From Ophiosphaerella korrae (taxonomy: Eukaryota; Ascomycota; Dothideomycetes; Pleosporales; Phaeosphaeriaceae), in NCBI GenBank assembly GCA_028456385.1, contig JALNQF010000051.1, positions 186,001 through 250,000 on the forward strand: a DNA stretch of 64,000 nt. Direction: 5' to 3'. Shown in pieces: positions 21,533 through 32,508 of the stretch. A program made the position numbers and the translations under genes. Under the pieces are notes generated by a model, which saw nothing but the letters and a program-made list of their open reading frames with translations, was not told the origin of the DNA and did no database searches. How positions within the stretch are numbered: the stretch's first letter is position 1; each line of letters starts with the position of its first letter.

Positions 21533-22555
21533 TTTACTCGAGTTTCCTGAACATCGAGCGTGAGTCAAAGATGGTTGGATAAGGTAGGTGTAGTGAGCAG
21601 ACCGCAAGCTAATTACTCATCCTGACGAGTTGAAAATACAGCCAACATCCGATGTCTTGAATGATATGTCTGCTTTTAAACTAGATTAAATCGTGATGAG
21701 ATATAATTACTTCACCATTTGCGATGCATGCAGGTTACACTTTGCAATTCAAGGAACTGCCGTCAAAGGCTGAACTTTCTCTCAACTCTATCACGTACAT
21801 TATATTCATCATATTTCAGGAGTAGTTCGTCACCCCGCCACTCTTTATGCAACTATTCCCGCGTGCCACGGTTGAGACCTGCTATCAAGTCGAATAATCG
21901 TAAATATTCACGATAAGCAGGCGTAACATTCAGCACCCGGATCGATGTTACGTTTGTAGATGAATTGAAACCTTTTTTGGGGGATTGTTTCCACTTTTCC
22001 CAGACGAAGGGAGTTGCACATCAAAATGAGTACATGACGCTTGACCTAATTGACTCTAAGATGCTCTGTTCAACCAGCCAGAAAGTGAAAGAATAAATAA
22101 ATAAATTCCAGGAATTTATAACTGATAAAACTGTGCAGGATGTTTTTACAGGTAAAGACCATGCCTAAATGTTGAATGTCAACACGAAGGAAGGGATTGG
22201 GCTGTACCATAAAACAAAACAAAGGCGGACCGAAGAAGGGGCATGCAGCACCACCAGTACCCTCCAGCTTGTAGGTAGTCATGTTTATCGTATGCATTTA
22301 TGTAACAATATAAAGGAGTCCATCTCCATAGATTCAAGTTCGCAAATTATACACCACAAACACAATATGCCTCACATTACATGAATCATAACACCAGTGC
22401 ACATGTTCATATCGATTATTCATTCAAAACATTATATCGTAAGAGAGCGTTAGGACGATGTTCCCCCCCCAACATGATCCCAATCAAATAGACTTTGCTC
22501 AGCTCATACTTCTCGTTATGATCCTCGAACTCACGCCATATCTCCTATTGGCCAC
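21533..22555. other. Intergenic region, no gene recognised
   Basis: About 1 kb, AT-richer. It includes a C-run flanked by short inverted arms (atgtt, C-run, aacat) at about 22457-22474. No coding frame is supported. The stretch nearest 22555 should hold the 3' untranslated region of the small secreted protein gene. Confidence 0.5.
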
Positions 22556-22854
22556 TTATTCCTTCTTATAAGTACCATAGGTGGCATACCCGCCAGCAGG
22601 CGGCGGGTAGCTGCCATACGAAGCGTAACCGCCAGCTGGTGGAGGTGGCGGGGGTGGGTTATCATATGTGCCTTGGAGGGATCAGTCGATGCAATTGATA
22701 ACAGGGTGTCGATGTGTATGATCATCTTGTCGGAGAAGAACGCAATGCACATACCATAAGTAGCATATGTTCCCTGGGCATCAGCTTCTGGGGCAGCAAT
22801 CGGGGCCGCAATAGCCGACGCCACAAAGGCGAGAAGAGTGAGCGTGAACCTCAT
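22556..22854 (-). CDS. Small secreted Tyr/Gly/Pro-rich protein
   Basis: Two exons, 22854-22755 and 22671-22556, with an 83-nt phase-1 intron; 71 aa. The start MRFTLTLLAFVASAIAAPIA is a textbook signal peptide. The mature part is APEADAQGTYATYG, then a run of seven prolines, AGGYASYGSYPPPAGGYATY and GTYKKE. The motif YA(S/T)YG(S/T)Y therefore occurs about three times, split across the intron. No cysteines and no Lys-Arg (Kex2-type) sites were seen in the mature part. It could be a cell-wall-associated or effector-like protein. Its neighbour about 1.1 kb away is a UstYa-family gene, which raises the possibility of a peptide precursor (see findings). Confidence 0.7.
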
Positions 22855-23950
22855 AATGCGAAATATAAATCGAGTGAATGCCAAGAGTCGTCAATGTCGA
22901 AAACTGATTCTCTCCAAGAAGCTCAGCTTGACACTTCCCCAAGCCGCAGCTCTCATCTTATATATGTATACTCCGCAACACCACCATGGAGCCAGCTCAG
23001 CCCTGACGCTATTCGCGTTACTATAGCCCAGGACCTAGATCGACCTAGATCCGAGACTCGGTACTTTGCACCATCCGGACGACATCTTGCGTGTAGACCC
23101 GTGTTTGTTGGTCTAAGGAAGTTGTATGTATGTACTCCGCAACGCCATGGATCCATAGCGATCGAGACGCATACGGCCCCAGACTTACTCGAATAAGGCA
23201 GCGACAGACGTAATCGATAACAACGGGCTTAGCCAAAGGGTCACGATAGGTCGTTGGTGTTGAGGCTGCTGCACGCTCACGATGAAGCTATTGAAAGCTG
23301 CATGGCTAAAGCCACACGACGTCAAGGATAACCCGACCACTTCATAAAATTTCAGTCGCAGCAGGCCCGCCGTGGTCCGTCGAGCATTTCCAAGTCCGGA
23401 CTTGGGACAGGCAGGTGGAAGCAATGGGTTGCACATGCCTGTTTGATGGAGTCATCTGCCCACGTCTTGTCGCGGTACTCAATACTTGCGCGATATTAGC
23501 AATACAACTTGCCCATCGTACATGTTACCTCAAGTTCCATCTCGGTCCTGATCTGGCCGCGCTACGCAGGGCGTGAGGTCATAGTCAGCATTTTGAAAGA
23601 TTCCTCCGCGCGGTATTAATCTTCATCAGTCGTAGTGATAATGCTCTAACTCGTGTCGCTAGATGCTGCCCCAAAGGAGAAGGCTCGATACGTGTGTTAC
23701 TTACGCTCTCGAATCGCAATACGAGTATCTAGCCTCGTAGTCGGGCTAAGGCGCCACAAGCGAGCGTAAGTGGTTGGTTGGGTGTCATGGGCTCCCTCAG
23801 CTTCTGCGGGGCATCGAGAGCTGATCCACGCTGCAGACATGCAAGCAATAGGCTTGGTATGCAGGTCACGACGAATGTCGTGATGGCCATGTGCCGTTAA
23901 AACTCGATATGGAGGTCGAGGCGCGACCTTTTCCAGCATCTTTTTTGACC
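22855..23950. other. Divergent intergenic region (secreted protein / UstYa-like)
   Basis: About 1.1 kb between two divergent genes, so it contains both promoters. A degenerate pair of strings (actccgcaac followed by ccatgga) occurs near 22970 and 23135. No further gene is supported. Confidence 0.5.
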
Positions 23951-25030
23951 ATGTTTGGGTTTCGAACTGAGAAAGGAGGGAAATTTGAGCGGGTTGATGG
24001 CGAGGGTCATGAGCGGCTTCTGAAGGATAGTGAGAGACCAGAGGGCGATGATCGAGCTTTGAAAAAAGCACAGAAGGGACCATCATGGCTGGCAACTACA
24101 CTTACAGTCATTTGCACGGCGTTACTGTCTGCTGGGTTGGGGGCTTTGGCAGCTCAAAATGGTCGATTAGATGCTGATAACTTCAGTATACGACATACTT
24201 CGCAGTACTGTATGTTCAGCAAGAGCAGCTTCAGGTTCGTCGCTAACAACTCTAGCCCCCATTGTCAAAGACGTAGGCATAACATACGGCGCAATCAAAT
24301 TCCACGGCTCGCTCCTAAAATCGAACGACTTCAGAAAAGACGCAGGACCAGAAGTCGACGCTGCATGGAAGTCCCTAGGCGCAGACTGTACGCCCTAATC
24401 TCGCCCCGTTATCTTCTCCATTGATACTAACACACCGTACCAGACCACGCAGCCCGGATCCCTTCAGAAGAAGCAGAACGCTCCGGCCTCGCGCCGGACC
24501 AAGTCAAAATCAAGCAAAAATACGGCGGCGGCTACCCAGCACACGTCGAAGGCCTGCATCACCTCCACTGCCTCGTACGGTCCCAATGCTCTTCCTAAGC
24601 AGCCGCACTAACACACCGGCAGAATCTGCTCCGCAAATCGCTGGCATGGAACTTCGAATACTATCAAGAACAAGGCCTCGGGCCCTTTTCAAACGACGCG
24701 AATATCCTCAAGCACCACGTCAGTATGTAGCCGCTCTGTCCACGGGTTTCACGGATTCCAGACTAACAATGGCCAGCACATTGTCTGGATATCTTGCGGC
24801 AGCAGCTCATGTGTACGGTTGACGTGGGCGTTCTGGGCCAGGTGTGGTATAAGCCTGCGGGCAAAGCCCCAGAAGCTTTTGTCGACTTCAACACTGTGCA
24901 CAAGTGTCGCAATTTTGATGCGATACGGGATTGGGCAGAGAGGCATCAGTTGCCGGATGTGGAGGATACGCCGGCTGACTTTTTGGAGCCGCCGAAGGAG
25001 GGAGATAGGGTGTGGGATACGGTGCCTTGA
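23951..25030 (+). CDS. UstYa-family oxidase-like protein (DUF3328)
   Basis: Five exons: 23951-24209, 24256-24387, 24444-24574, 24623-24722 and 24777-25030, all with GT-AG introns of 46-56 nt and consistent phases; 291 aa. A charged N-terminus (FGFRTEKGGKFERVDGEGHE) is followed by one transmembrane helix (WLATTLTVICTALLSAGLGA). The two HxxHC motifs that define the family are present: HHLHC after YPAHVEGL and HVTHC before LDILRQQL. Homologues act in fungal RiPP (dikaritin) and other secondary-metabolite clusters as oxidases or cyclases. No other cluster genes are recognisable nearby except the small secreted protein on the opposite strand. The start at 23951 was chosen by fit to the family; an in-frame ATG lies 42 nt upstream. 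Confidence 0.85.
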
Positions 25031-25591
25031 TGGGTGTTGAGGTGGATAAGGGTCGTTCATGGTAACTTTGACCATGGGATGGTTGGAGCACAGCTGGTGA
25101 TGGAGCAAACTTATGTATCATAATAGTAATTCGCTATCATTCGCAACGGCTTAGTCATTTCCAACTGTACTTTTTCCATTGCGCGAACCCTGCACGCGAT
25201 TCCACATCTAGGACCTGTCAAGGAGACCCGTCAGCACACTCGAGCTCTTCACGTTTTGATTGAAAGAATCACGAAAGAATTGGTAATACCGTATATCTGT
25301 TTATTTGGCCGTGTCAAGAACGGGGACTACAAGTCGGTGATAAGTAGACTAATTGCAGATGCTTTATATGCAAGAGTCTAGAACGCCTTGCAATGCTGTG
25401 TGAGTGACTGGCCGTGTTTCCCTTGCAAGAGACGCCATGGTATACCAGAGTCAAGCGACCGGAATAGCAGCCTTGGGTATAAAATATTGCAAGGGGCGGG
25501 GGGGGGGGGGGATTGGTGGTCTGAAATTGGTGACAAACAACTAAGCCATCAAAGGGGGTTGTGGCATGCTCCAGTGAAAAAGCCGAGTAGT
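25031..25591. other. Intergenic spacer with poly-G tract
   Basis: About 560 bp between convergent genes. It contains a run of 14 G at 25498-25511. No gene is supported. Confidence 0.6.
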
Positions 25592-27307
25592 TCAGATCTC
25601 AATGTCCACGCCGATATCCATGCTCGCAATAATATCATCGTCCATCTTCGGTTTCCTAAACGTTGGCAAGCCTTTGCGTTCAGTCTTCTTCTTATCCGTT
25701 TGAGGCTTTGGTGTGGTTGCTCGTGATGAGCCGTCACCATCGAAGAGGGCATCGACGTCGAGGTTTCGGCTCTTAAGCGCGGCTTCTGCTTGTGCCTTCT
25801 TTGCCTCTTCTTCTGCTTTCTGTCGTGCAGCCTCTTTGCGTTGACTTATCTTCTTCTCGCGTTGTTGCTCTTGGAGGGCTTTCTTCACGCGCTCGGCCTC
25901 AAGAATACGTGTCTTGCGGTTGAGTTCGGCAACGCGGGCTGCAGCTGTCTCTGATTGCGTGGCTATCCTGGGCTGGCTGTCTGCATTTTGGCGTGCCAAC
26001 AGATGTGCAAACTTCTTCGATTTGGCAATACGTGCGCTGATATCGGCCTCGGTCCAGTAGTGGTTTTGAAGGTTCTTGAGGTCATGGTATTTCCGCTGGA
26101 GGAATGTCTGTGTGGGCATCTTGGAGTTTGTCTCAGTGAGAGACTGTTTATAGATGTCGAGATCGCTTTCGGTGAAGCGCTGGTTGGATAAGAACTGGAA
26201 CTGGTAATCCTTCTTCACTGAACCATGCTGCGCGACAACATATTGATCTGTCGCAATACGCTGGCCGTTCTTGCCTTCGAAGACGTAGGGTTTGCCGGTG
26301 GTAAAGCCTTGGCTTTGTTAGCTGGGCGCAGTTGGACGAGTTGCAGACAACTTGCCTTTGATCTGTGCCATCTTGTACAGAGTGTGGCGCTGCGAGTCTT
26401 GGCCTACACCGACACGTCCGAATGTGCCAGTCATGGCCTCCTCGAATCCGGGGTGGAAGCAGACCTCAGAGAAGAAGCCTCGACCGACGCGAACAGACTC
26501 AAAGTCGCGGATGCTAGCAGGCTGCTCCTCGCGAGGTTTCTCTGCTGGCTGGTCACCCCACTCAACGTCGCTCTCACCATCGGCATCAACATCTGAGCCA
26601 CCGGCTCTATCACCAGAACTTGACCGCCGACGGCCGTTGCGGCGATCGTCTTGGCGTTGGCGTTGCTGGCCTCGCTGTTCCCGTTCGCGCTTGTATGCCT
26701 CGAGTTTGTCGTTCTTCCGTGGCTGGACCTTGGGGCGGCTGTTCTTACGCATCGCATCATCGGGCTCCTCGGAGTCGGCCTTCCTCTTCCTGTTGTTCTC
26801 CTGGGCAGCGCGCCTGGCGAGTTCGGCCTGGAAGTTGGCTCTCTGCGTCTCTTCGGCGCGCGAGCCGAGAATCTCCTCTCGCTCCAGCTGCGACATGGCC
26901 ATGATGCGTCGCTTGTCTGCGTCGTCGATGTACTTGCCCTCCAGCGGGTAGGGCACGTCGGCGGTGCGCTCGGGAACGTCATCGTCGCGGTCCGAGTCGG
27001 ACTCGTCCATGGCGTCTGAGCCTAGCGAGTTTGGCGAGGAGGCTGCGGGCGACGAGCTGGGCGGGGTCAGTTTCATGGCGCGGGCAGAGAGCAAAGGCGG
27101 GCTGAGGAGGGCAGGTGAGTGGGCTGGGCGGGTCGGCGGAGGCATTTGGGCACGTTGCGCGAGGCCAGTGACAGGTGAAAGGGTGAGGGGCAGCAGCGAG
27201 CGGGAAAAGGGCAGCTCGGGCACTCACGCTTCGCCTTCCTCGATGTCTGCATCTTCGTCACCACCGGCGAGGGCGAAGAGCTCATCGTCAAAGTCGTCGG
27301 CGGACAT
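25592..27307 (-). CDS. RTF1: Paf1-complex subunit RTF1 (Plus3 domain)
   Basis: Three exons: 27307-27228, 27101-26356 and 26307-25592; 513 aa. It starts MSADDFDDELFALAGGDED, the acidic N-terminus usual for Rtf1. A Ser-rich acidic region and a basic charged helix follow (residues about 80-190). The Plus3 domain spans about 224-330 (FESVRVGRGFFSEV, GTFGRVGVGQ, YKMAQIKGFTTGKPY, NGQRIATDQY). A long Lys/Glu/Ala coiled coil follows, with a C-terminal MDDDIIASMDIG. Rtf1 links the Paf1 complex to Spt5 and promotes H2B ubiquitination during Pol II elongation in the nucleus. The second intron (26355-26308) begins GCAAGT, a GC-AG intron, and no GT donor restores the frame there. Confidence 0.9.
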
Positions 27308-27623
27308 TGTGAATGGCGCGGGGAATGATGGCGCGGAAGCCTGGCGAGGGGCGAGCAGGAGAGGCAGTGCAAACGGTGTCACAGGGCGGCCGTTTGGGGG
27401 TGGAAAGGCGCGGTTTAGGGGCGAGAGGAGAGGAACGTGGGAGCTCAGCGGACGAGGAAACGTTGGTTTCTAAAGGCTGCGCTTGGGCCAGCCAGCACGC
27501 GTCTCCTAGCGCGGTCGGCGCCAATGACCGCATCGAAGCTTCGAACGCAAGTGAATTGGCACCGATTCCGGCCTTGTACTTTGAAGTTTCCTTGGTGTCC
27601 CGTAAAACATCAAAGAGGCAGAA
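27308..27623. promoter_or_regulatory. Shared divergent promoter (RTF1 / COQ7)
   Basis: 316 GC-rich bases separate the two start codons. Frames reading across it lack domain support. It must contain both promoters; no TATA box was seen. Confidence 0.5.
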
Positions 27624-28394
27624 ATGCACCCTGTGGTCGTGTACGCCCGCCCATTGGCCCGCACAATACCGCGCGCCGCCCGGCATCTCCTCCCAGACTT
27701 TCTCGCCCCGGCAGCAATATCACGCCGGACACTGCGCTTCCAAACCACCACTGCCACCACTGCCACCACCACATCCACCACCACATCCCGACATGCCTCC
27801 AACCAAGCCAAGCCCATCCGCCCCCTCACCCCCGACCAGCGCGCCTACCTCGCCTCCGCCCTCCGTGTAAACCAAACCGGCGAACTCGCCGCCATCCTCA
27901 TCTACGCCGCCCAAACCCCCCTCCTCACGCGCTCCCACCCCCACCTCCGGCCCCTCATGAAGCACATGTACGACCAGGAGGCCAGCCACCACACCTTCTT
28001 CAACCACATCCTCGCCAAGCACCGCATCCGCCCGACCGCCATGTACCCGGTGTGGTATGCCGCTGCCAGCTTCCTCGGCTGGAGCACCGCCGTGCTGGGG
28101 CGCGAGGCTGCCATGGCGTGCACCGAGGCCGTTGAGACGGAGATTGGCACGCATTACAATGAGCAGGTTAGGGTTTTGATCGACTGGGCGGCCGAGTGTG
28201 AGGCGAGGGGGGAGCGGCTGGGGCCCGAGTTGGACGAGCTGGTGGGCGAGTTGAGGAGGATTAGGGATGAGGAGTTGGAGCATTTGGATCATGCGGTAGA
28301 GAATGACGCAAAGGAGGCGAGGCCGTATGAGCTGCTGACAGAGGTTATTCGTGGGGGGTGCAGAGGGGCCATTTGGGTCAGTGAGAGGGTGTGA
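27624..28394 (+). CDS. COQ7: 5-demethoxyubiquinone hydroxylase, mitochondrial
   Basis: Single exon of 256 aa. The N-terminus is Arg-rich without acids (VVVYARPLARTIPRAARHLL), a good mitochondrial targeting sequence, followed by a low-complexity Thr tract (residues 41-54). The diiron ligands of the family are in place: E87 (NQTGELAA), E119xxH122 (DQEASHH), E171 (AVETEIGTHYNEQ) and E217xxH220 (DEELEHLDHA). The enzyme hydroxylates demethoxyubiquinone in ubiquinone synthesis at the inner membrane. It is divergent from RTF1, and its 3' end faces MRC1 at a distance of about 200 bp. Confidence 0.95.
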   Translation: MHPVVVYARPLARTIPRAARHLLPDFLAPAAISRRTLRFQTTTATTATTTSTTTSRHASNQAKPIRPLTPDQRAYLASALRVNQTGELAAILIYAAQTPLLTRSHPHLRPLMKHMYDQEASHHTFFNHILAKHRIRPTAMYPVWYAAASFLGWSTAVLGREAAMACTEAVETEIGTHYNEQVRVLIDWAAECEARGERLGPELDELVGELRRIRDEELEHLDHAVENDAKEARPYELLTEVIRGGCRGAIWVSERV

Positions 28395-28601
28395 AGCGGC
28401 ATGGCATCAACCACGACGCAAAATGTATTGTAGACCACAATGTACATATGACACAGGTAAACTTTAGACAATGACATATGAGAATTGAATTCGCGAACCT
28501 GTTGCGGCCAGACTTATCCAAGCCCACTAAACGCTATCCAGATGATTTTGGCCCAAACTCCAACACGCCAAGCTGACAAGACACAACAAAAAAGCGTCGA
28601 G

Positions 28602-31600
28602 CTACTCAAACTCCCCACCCAGATTCCCCAACACGCTCCTCATCCCCTGTTTCCTCCCCGCATTAACCTTCTTCTTCAACGCCGTCTTCCTCTTTGCCTC
28701 CTTCTTATCAAGCAACTGCCTCCGCTCCGCCTCCCTAGCCTGTGCATGGATATTGCTCTTACCCGTTCCGCCGCGTCGCACACTCTCCGTCGGCGTACTA
28801 GCCCCTGAAGGCTTGCGAGACTCAGATGTCGTTGAAAGGTTGCTGGTTACTTGGCGGATGAGCGAAGGGACGCGGAAGCCAGGGATATTGGCGCCACGCG
28901 AGGGTGCGTGGAAAGCAAGATTGCTGCCATCTGCTGGCGCCTCGGAGATGCTGGATGTACGGGAGAGGGACAGACGGTCGACGATGGGCTTCCTCGATGA
29001 TGGGTTGGGTGCTGGGGACTCATCATCATCGTCTGACTCGGAGTATTGCGAATCTGGCACCATGATGCGAGGGTCGTCAAGCAACTCCAACACTGAGTTC
29101 TGGACATCGGCGAGTGTAATCGGTTTCCGTGTAAGGTTGTCTGATGCAGCGGTGCGGCGAAGATTTGGAGGAGGGCGGTTTTCTTTTTGTGAGTCCGTTG
29201 GCGATTTGCGCTTCATGGAGTTGACTGGTGCTGGTACATTCGCGGTCTCTGTCTGTGAGTCTGGAATGGTCATGTCTTCCATACGTTCGTCGTCTTTCTG
29301 CCCCTCCTGTGACTGACTCTGCTCACCAACAGCGCCTAAATCAGCAGGCATGTCCAAGAACTCATACTCGCCCTCGTCAGCAAAGTCTGCCAATGTATGG
29401 AAGAAGGCCTGTTTCTTTTGATCCTTGGCAATATTGCCAATGCGTTCGTCAGCTAATAGTGCCCTGTTCATCTTCTGGAATTCAGCGCGCTTCTTTCGGA
29501 GGCGCATGTCTTCCTCATCCTCAGAGTCGGACATATCGAACCCATCACGACCACCCGCGCGTCTACGTAGGCCACCATTCATGACATTCTTGTAGAGCTC
29601 GTTGATATTCTTCTCGTCCTCTTTCTTGGATTTTTCGCTATCGTGGTGTTAGTGATGCCAATTCTAATGTGCCTTGCATGGGGACTTACGCAAAGAAAGC
29701 AGCAATTTGTCGTTCGTCAACATCAACTTCTCCATGCTCAATCATATTCTTCGTTTCCTCATCTTCCGCCCCACTGTCATCATCACTTGCACCTCCGAGT
29801 CCGGCGTACTCGTCTTCAGATTCTTCGGCTTGTTCCATGACCGCATCCTTGGCCATACTAGTCTTCTTGTTGAAATCGGCCATGGCCTTTTGTTTCTTGG
29901 CCGCCTTCTGCAGCTTTGCAAAGGCATCACGCGGCTTAGGGGGGCGTTGAATATCATCCTCTTCACTGAGGTTTGCGAGATCCTCCTCGACGTCAGAGAG
30001 TTCGACAGTAGCATCTCTACGTCCACGTTGGAGCTTGCCCTTCTTCTGCTTAATGGGTGACTCTTGAATCCTCATCATGACTGTATCGATAGTTGAATTT
30101 GGTGGTATTACTAGACCCGCTGGAGATCGTGAGAAGGAGAATCCAGCATCCTGTGTGGGCTCTGGTAGCTCATCGAGTTGCGTGCGTGAAAAAACCGGCG
30201 ATGTTTCGATCAATTGACTGATCCCTAGACTGAATTGCGTGTCTGAAGCATCTTGCATGGCCTTCTGCGGTGACATCAATGACTGGCTGTTGGGTACGAA
30301 GAAGCCTGAGGCTTGGCTGAAGTTTGCACCAGGTTGAGTATCTGGTAGGCCACGGAGAAAGTCCAGGGAGTCTTGCTCGGGTTCAGCAGGGTCAGACCGT
30401 GTTCCTGATTCCAGGTTCACCATAGTACCAGCGAACATCTGGGTGAGGCCAATACCAGTGTCCGCATTTCCAAATCCGAAAGCGGCCATAGCATCGTCCT
30501 GAGTCACTTGTTTTGTGGGGGCCGAGGGCATGGGTGTGCTATTGTCATCGTCGCTCTCATCTTCTTCATCTACCACTCTTTTTCGTGGTCGGGCGACTGT
30601 TCGCTTCCGAATGGGGGCACTGAGATCTTCGTCCTCCATATCAGCATCTTCATCGACTTGTTGTTCTTCGGCGTCTACGGCAGGGTCTTCGACATCCTCG
30701 TCTGCCATATCGGCGACTAAGTCATGTGTATTCTCAACGCCCTCGTCTTCAGAGCCGGACAGTTCCAGCTCCAGCTCTTCGTCTTCCACTTCAGCATCTG
30801 CCTCGTTCTGGTTTTCTTCGCCGCTTCCAGCGTAGTCATCATCCGACTCATCGCTCGATAGTAGACTGTCAATCGTCTCGCCATTCTTTTTTGCTTCTTC
30901 CCTTTCTGCTTTGGCGAGCTTCAGATCTTCCTGTCGTTGCTTTTCGAATTGGGCAACCATGTCTTCAATCTCCATCTGGTTCTTCTCTCGCTCTTCCTCG
31001 GTCTCGATGTGGATGCCTCGTCGCTTCAATTCCGCTACCTTCTCTTCTCGTTCCTTGTGAGCCTGTTCACGAGCCTTTTGGGCAAGTGACAATTGCATTT
31101 CTCCGAGGCTGATGGATTTCGAGCTCTTTGGCAAGTCTTTCGAAGATGTCAGGTGAGCGAGATGACGAAGATGAAGTAACGAAGAGGACTCTTGTTGCTT
31201 TTTAATGGGCACTCGGTCGAAGACAGGAAATCTGCTCTTCGTCTGCACAACATCAACTTCGTCATCGGAATCGGAAAGCTCAATCATATCATGATCAGAT
31301 AGCTCTTTGGCATCCAACTGAACATTTTCAACCACAGGGTTTTCGGCCTGTTTCATCCAAGGGTGTGGTGGGAGGTGCTGGAATTCAGGTGCCCGGCCCT
31401 TGCCTTTATTGATTTTGGTATGGGGCGATGATAGTTCCTCACCTAGTGGTGCCGGAGCAGCATGCTCTTTTGTTGGTGATACTTCCTGTCGTGGGGGACT
31501 TGTTGGCGGTGTGTCTTGGAGTCGGTTTGCTTCCGCATCGGATGATGCCAATGCAGAGCTGGCATCTGGCGTTGGAAGAGCCTCCACTACTGGACTCTCA

Positions 31601-32508
31601 GCGGTGGGGGCATTAAATCCGAAGCGGCTGTATAGATCGTTAAGAGTGTGCTTCTTCTTCGTCTTGGACTGGTGAGTGAGCTGCATATTGCGGCTGATTC
31701 TCTGTTGGTCCCGAGCCATCAACTCCATGGCCTTTTTCCCTGCTCTTCGGGTTGGTTTCGCCTGTTGGGTAAGGAGTCTGCCGCTTTCGCCATCTGTATC
31801 ACTGCCAGACTCTTGTTGAAGTCGCCGCTGGGCCTTTTCTCCACTCTTCTGTGTCTGCTCCTGTTGTTTCTTTGCCAATCTCTCCGCTCTGATACGTTGT
31901 ACACGCGCTTGTAGTTGGGCATTCTGAGGCGACCGAGATTCGTCCGATTCGTTGCCGACGGTTATTATCCTTCGCGATTTTACAGGCGACGCGTTAGGTG
32001 TGACAAACAATCCTGGTGAAGATCGCCGTGATCGTACGCTAGGAGTGGGCGATACTGGCGGGGAGATACTCTTCGCCTTTGTCATGTGAGGTCTGCGGGC
32101 ATTCGTTTGTATAGGCATCGCGTCTTCATCTTCGCTACTAAATAATGTCGTAGAAATAGTCGCGTTTCGTTCCATAATTTCTGCCTGCTGAGTCTCGCGT
32201 GAAGTCTTGCTAGCTGCCAATCGCTTTTTCATGCGTTCGTATGCGGCGCCGGCATCACTATCCTCCTCTTCGTCTTTAGAGGCAGCCGTCTTAGGGTGAG
32301 GCTGCGAGATCATTGATTCCACACGCGATGATTGTGCAGATACGTCGCGATCTGACTCTGAAAGATCATCCTCTGATTCTGCACTGCTGTGAGAAGATGA
32401 TGAGACTGGCTTTCGCAGTGCTGCCAGTAGCCCAACTCGAGGCTTTGGCGACGCGTCAAGCGTGGGTGCAGGTTGGTCGACTGCTATTGTTATACCTAAA
32501 TCCACCAT
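28602..32508 (-). CDS. MRC1: Mediator of replication checkpoint, Mrc1/claspin-like
   Basis: Two exons, 32508-29690 and 29637-28602, with a 52-nt phase-2 intron; about 1284 aa. The protein is highly charged and Ser/Asp/Glu-rich. KPRVGLLAALRKP near the N-terminus matches the Mrc1 N-terminal motif, TKKKHTLNDLYSRFGFNAP lies in the first third, and the MRC1 domain is in the C-terminal third (EDEYAGLGGASDDDSGAEDE, DVDERQIAAFFA, then EKSKKEDEKNINELYKNVM and RRRAGGRDGFDMSDSEDEED). Several SQ/TQ sites suit ATR/Mec1-type phosphorylation. Mrc1 travels with the fork and activates the checkpoint kinase under replication stress. The frame extends 43 codons further upstream, but the MVDLGITIAV start fits better. 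An MBF-type site lies about 300 bp upstream. Confidence 0.85.

Noticed and set aside
26352..27473. Several plus-strand frames across RTF1
   Set aside because: Shadows of the RTF1 exons; none has a start in context or domain content.
30515..30835. Ser-rich plus-strand frame inside MRC1
   Set aside because: Poly-Ser arises from the antisense of Asp/Glu codon runs in MRC1.
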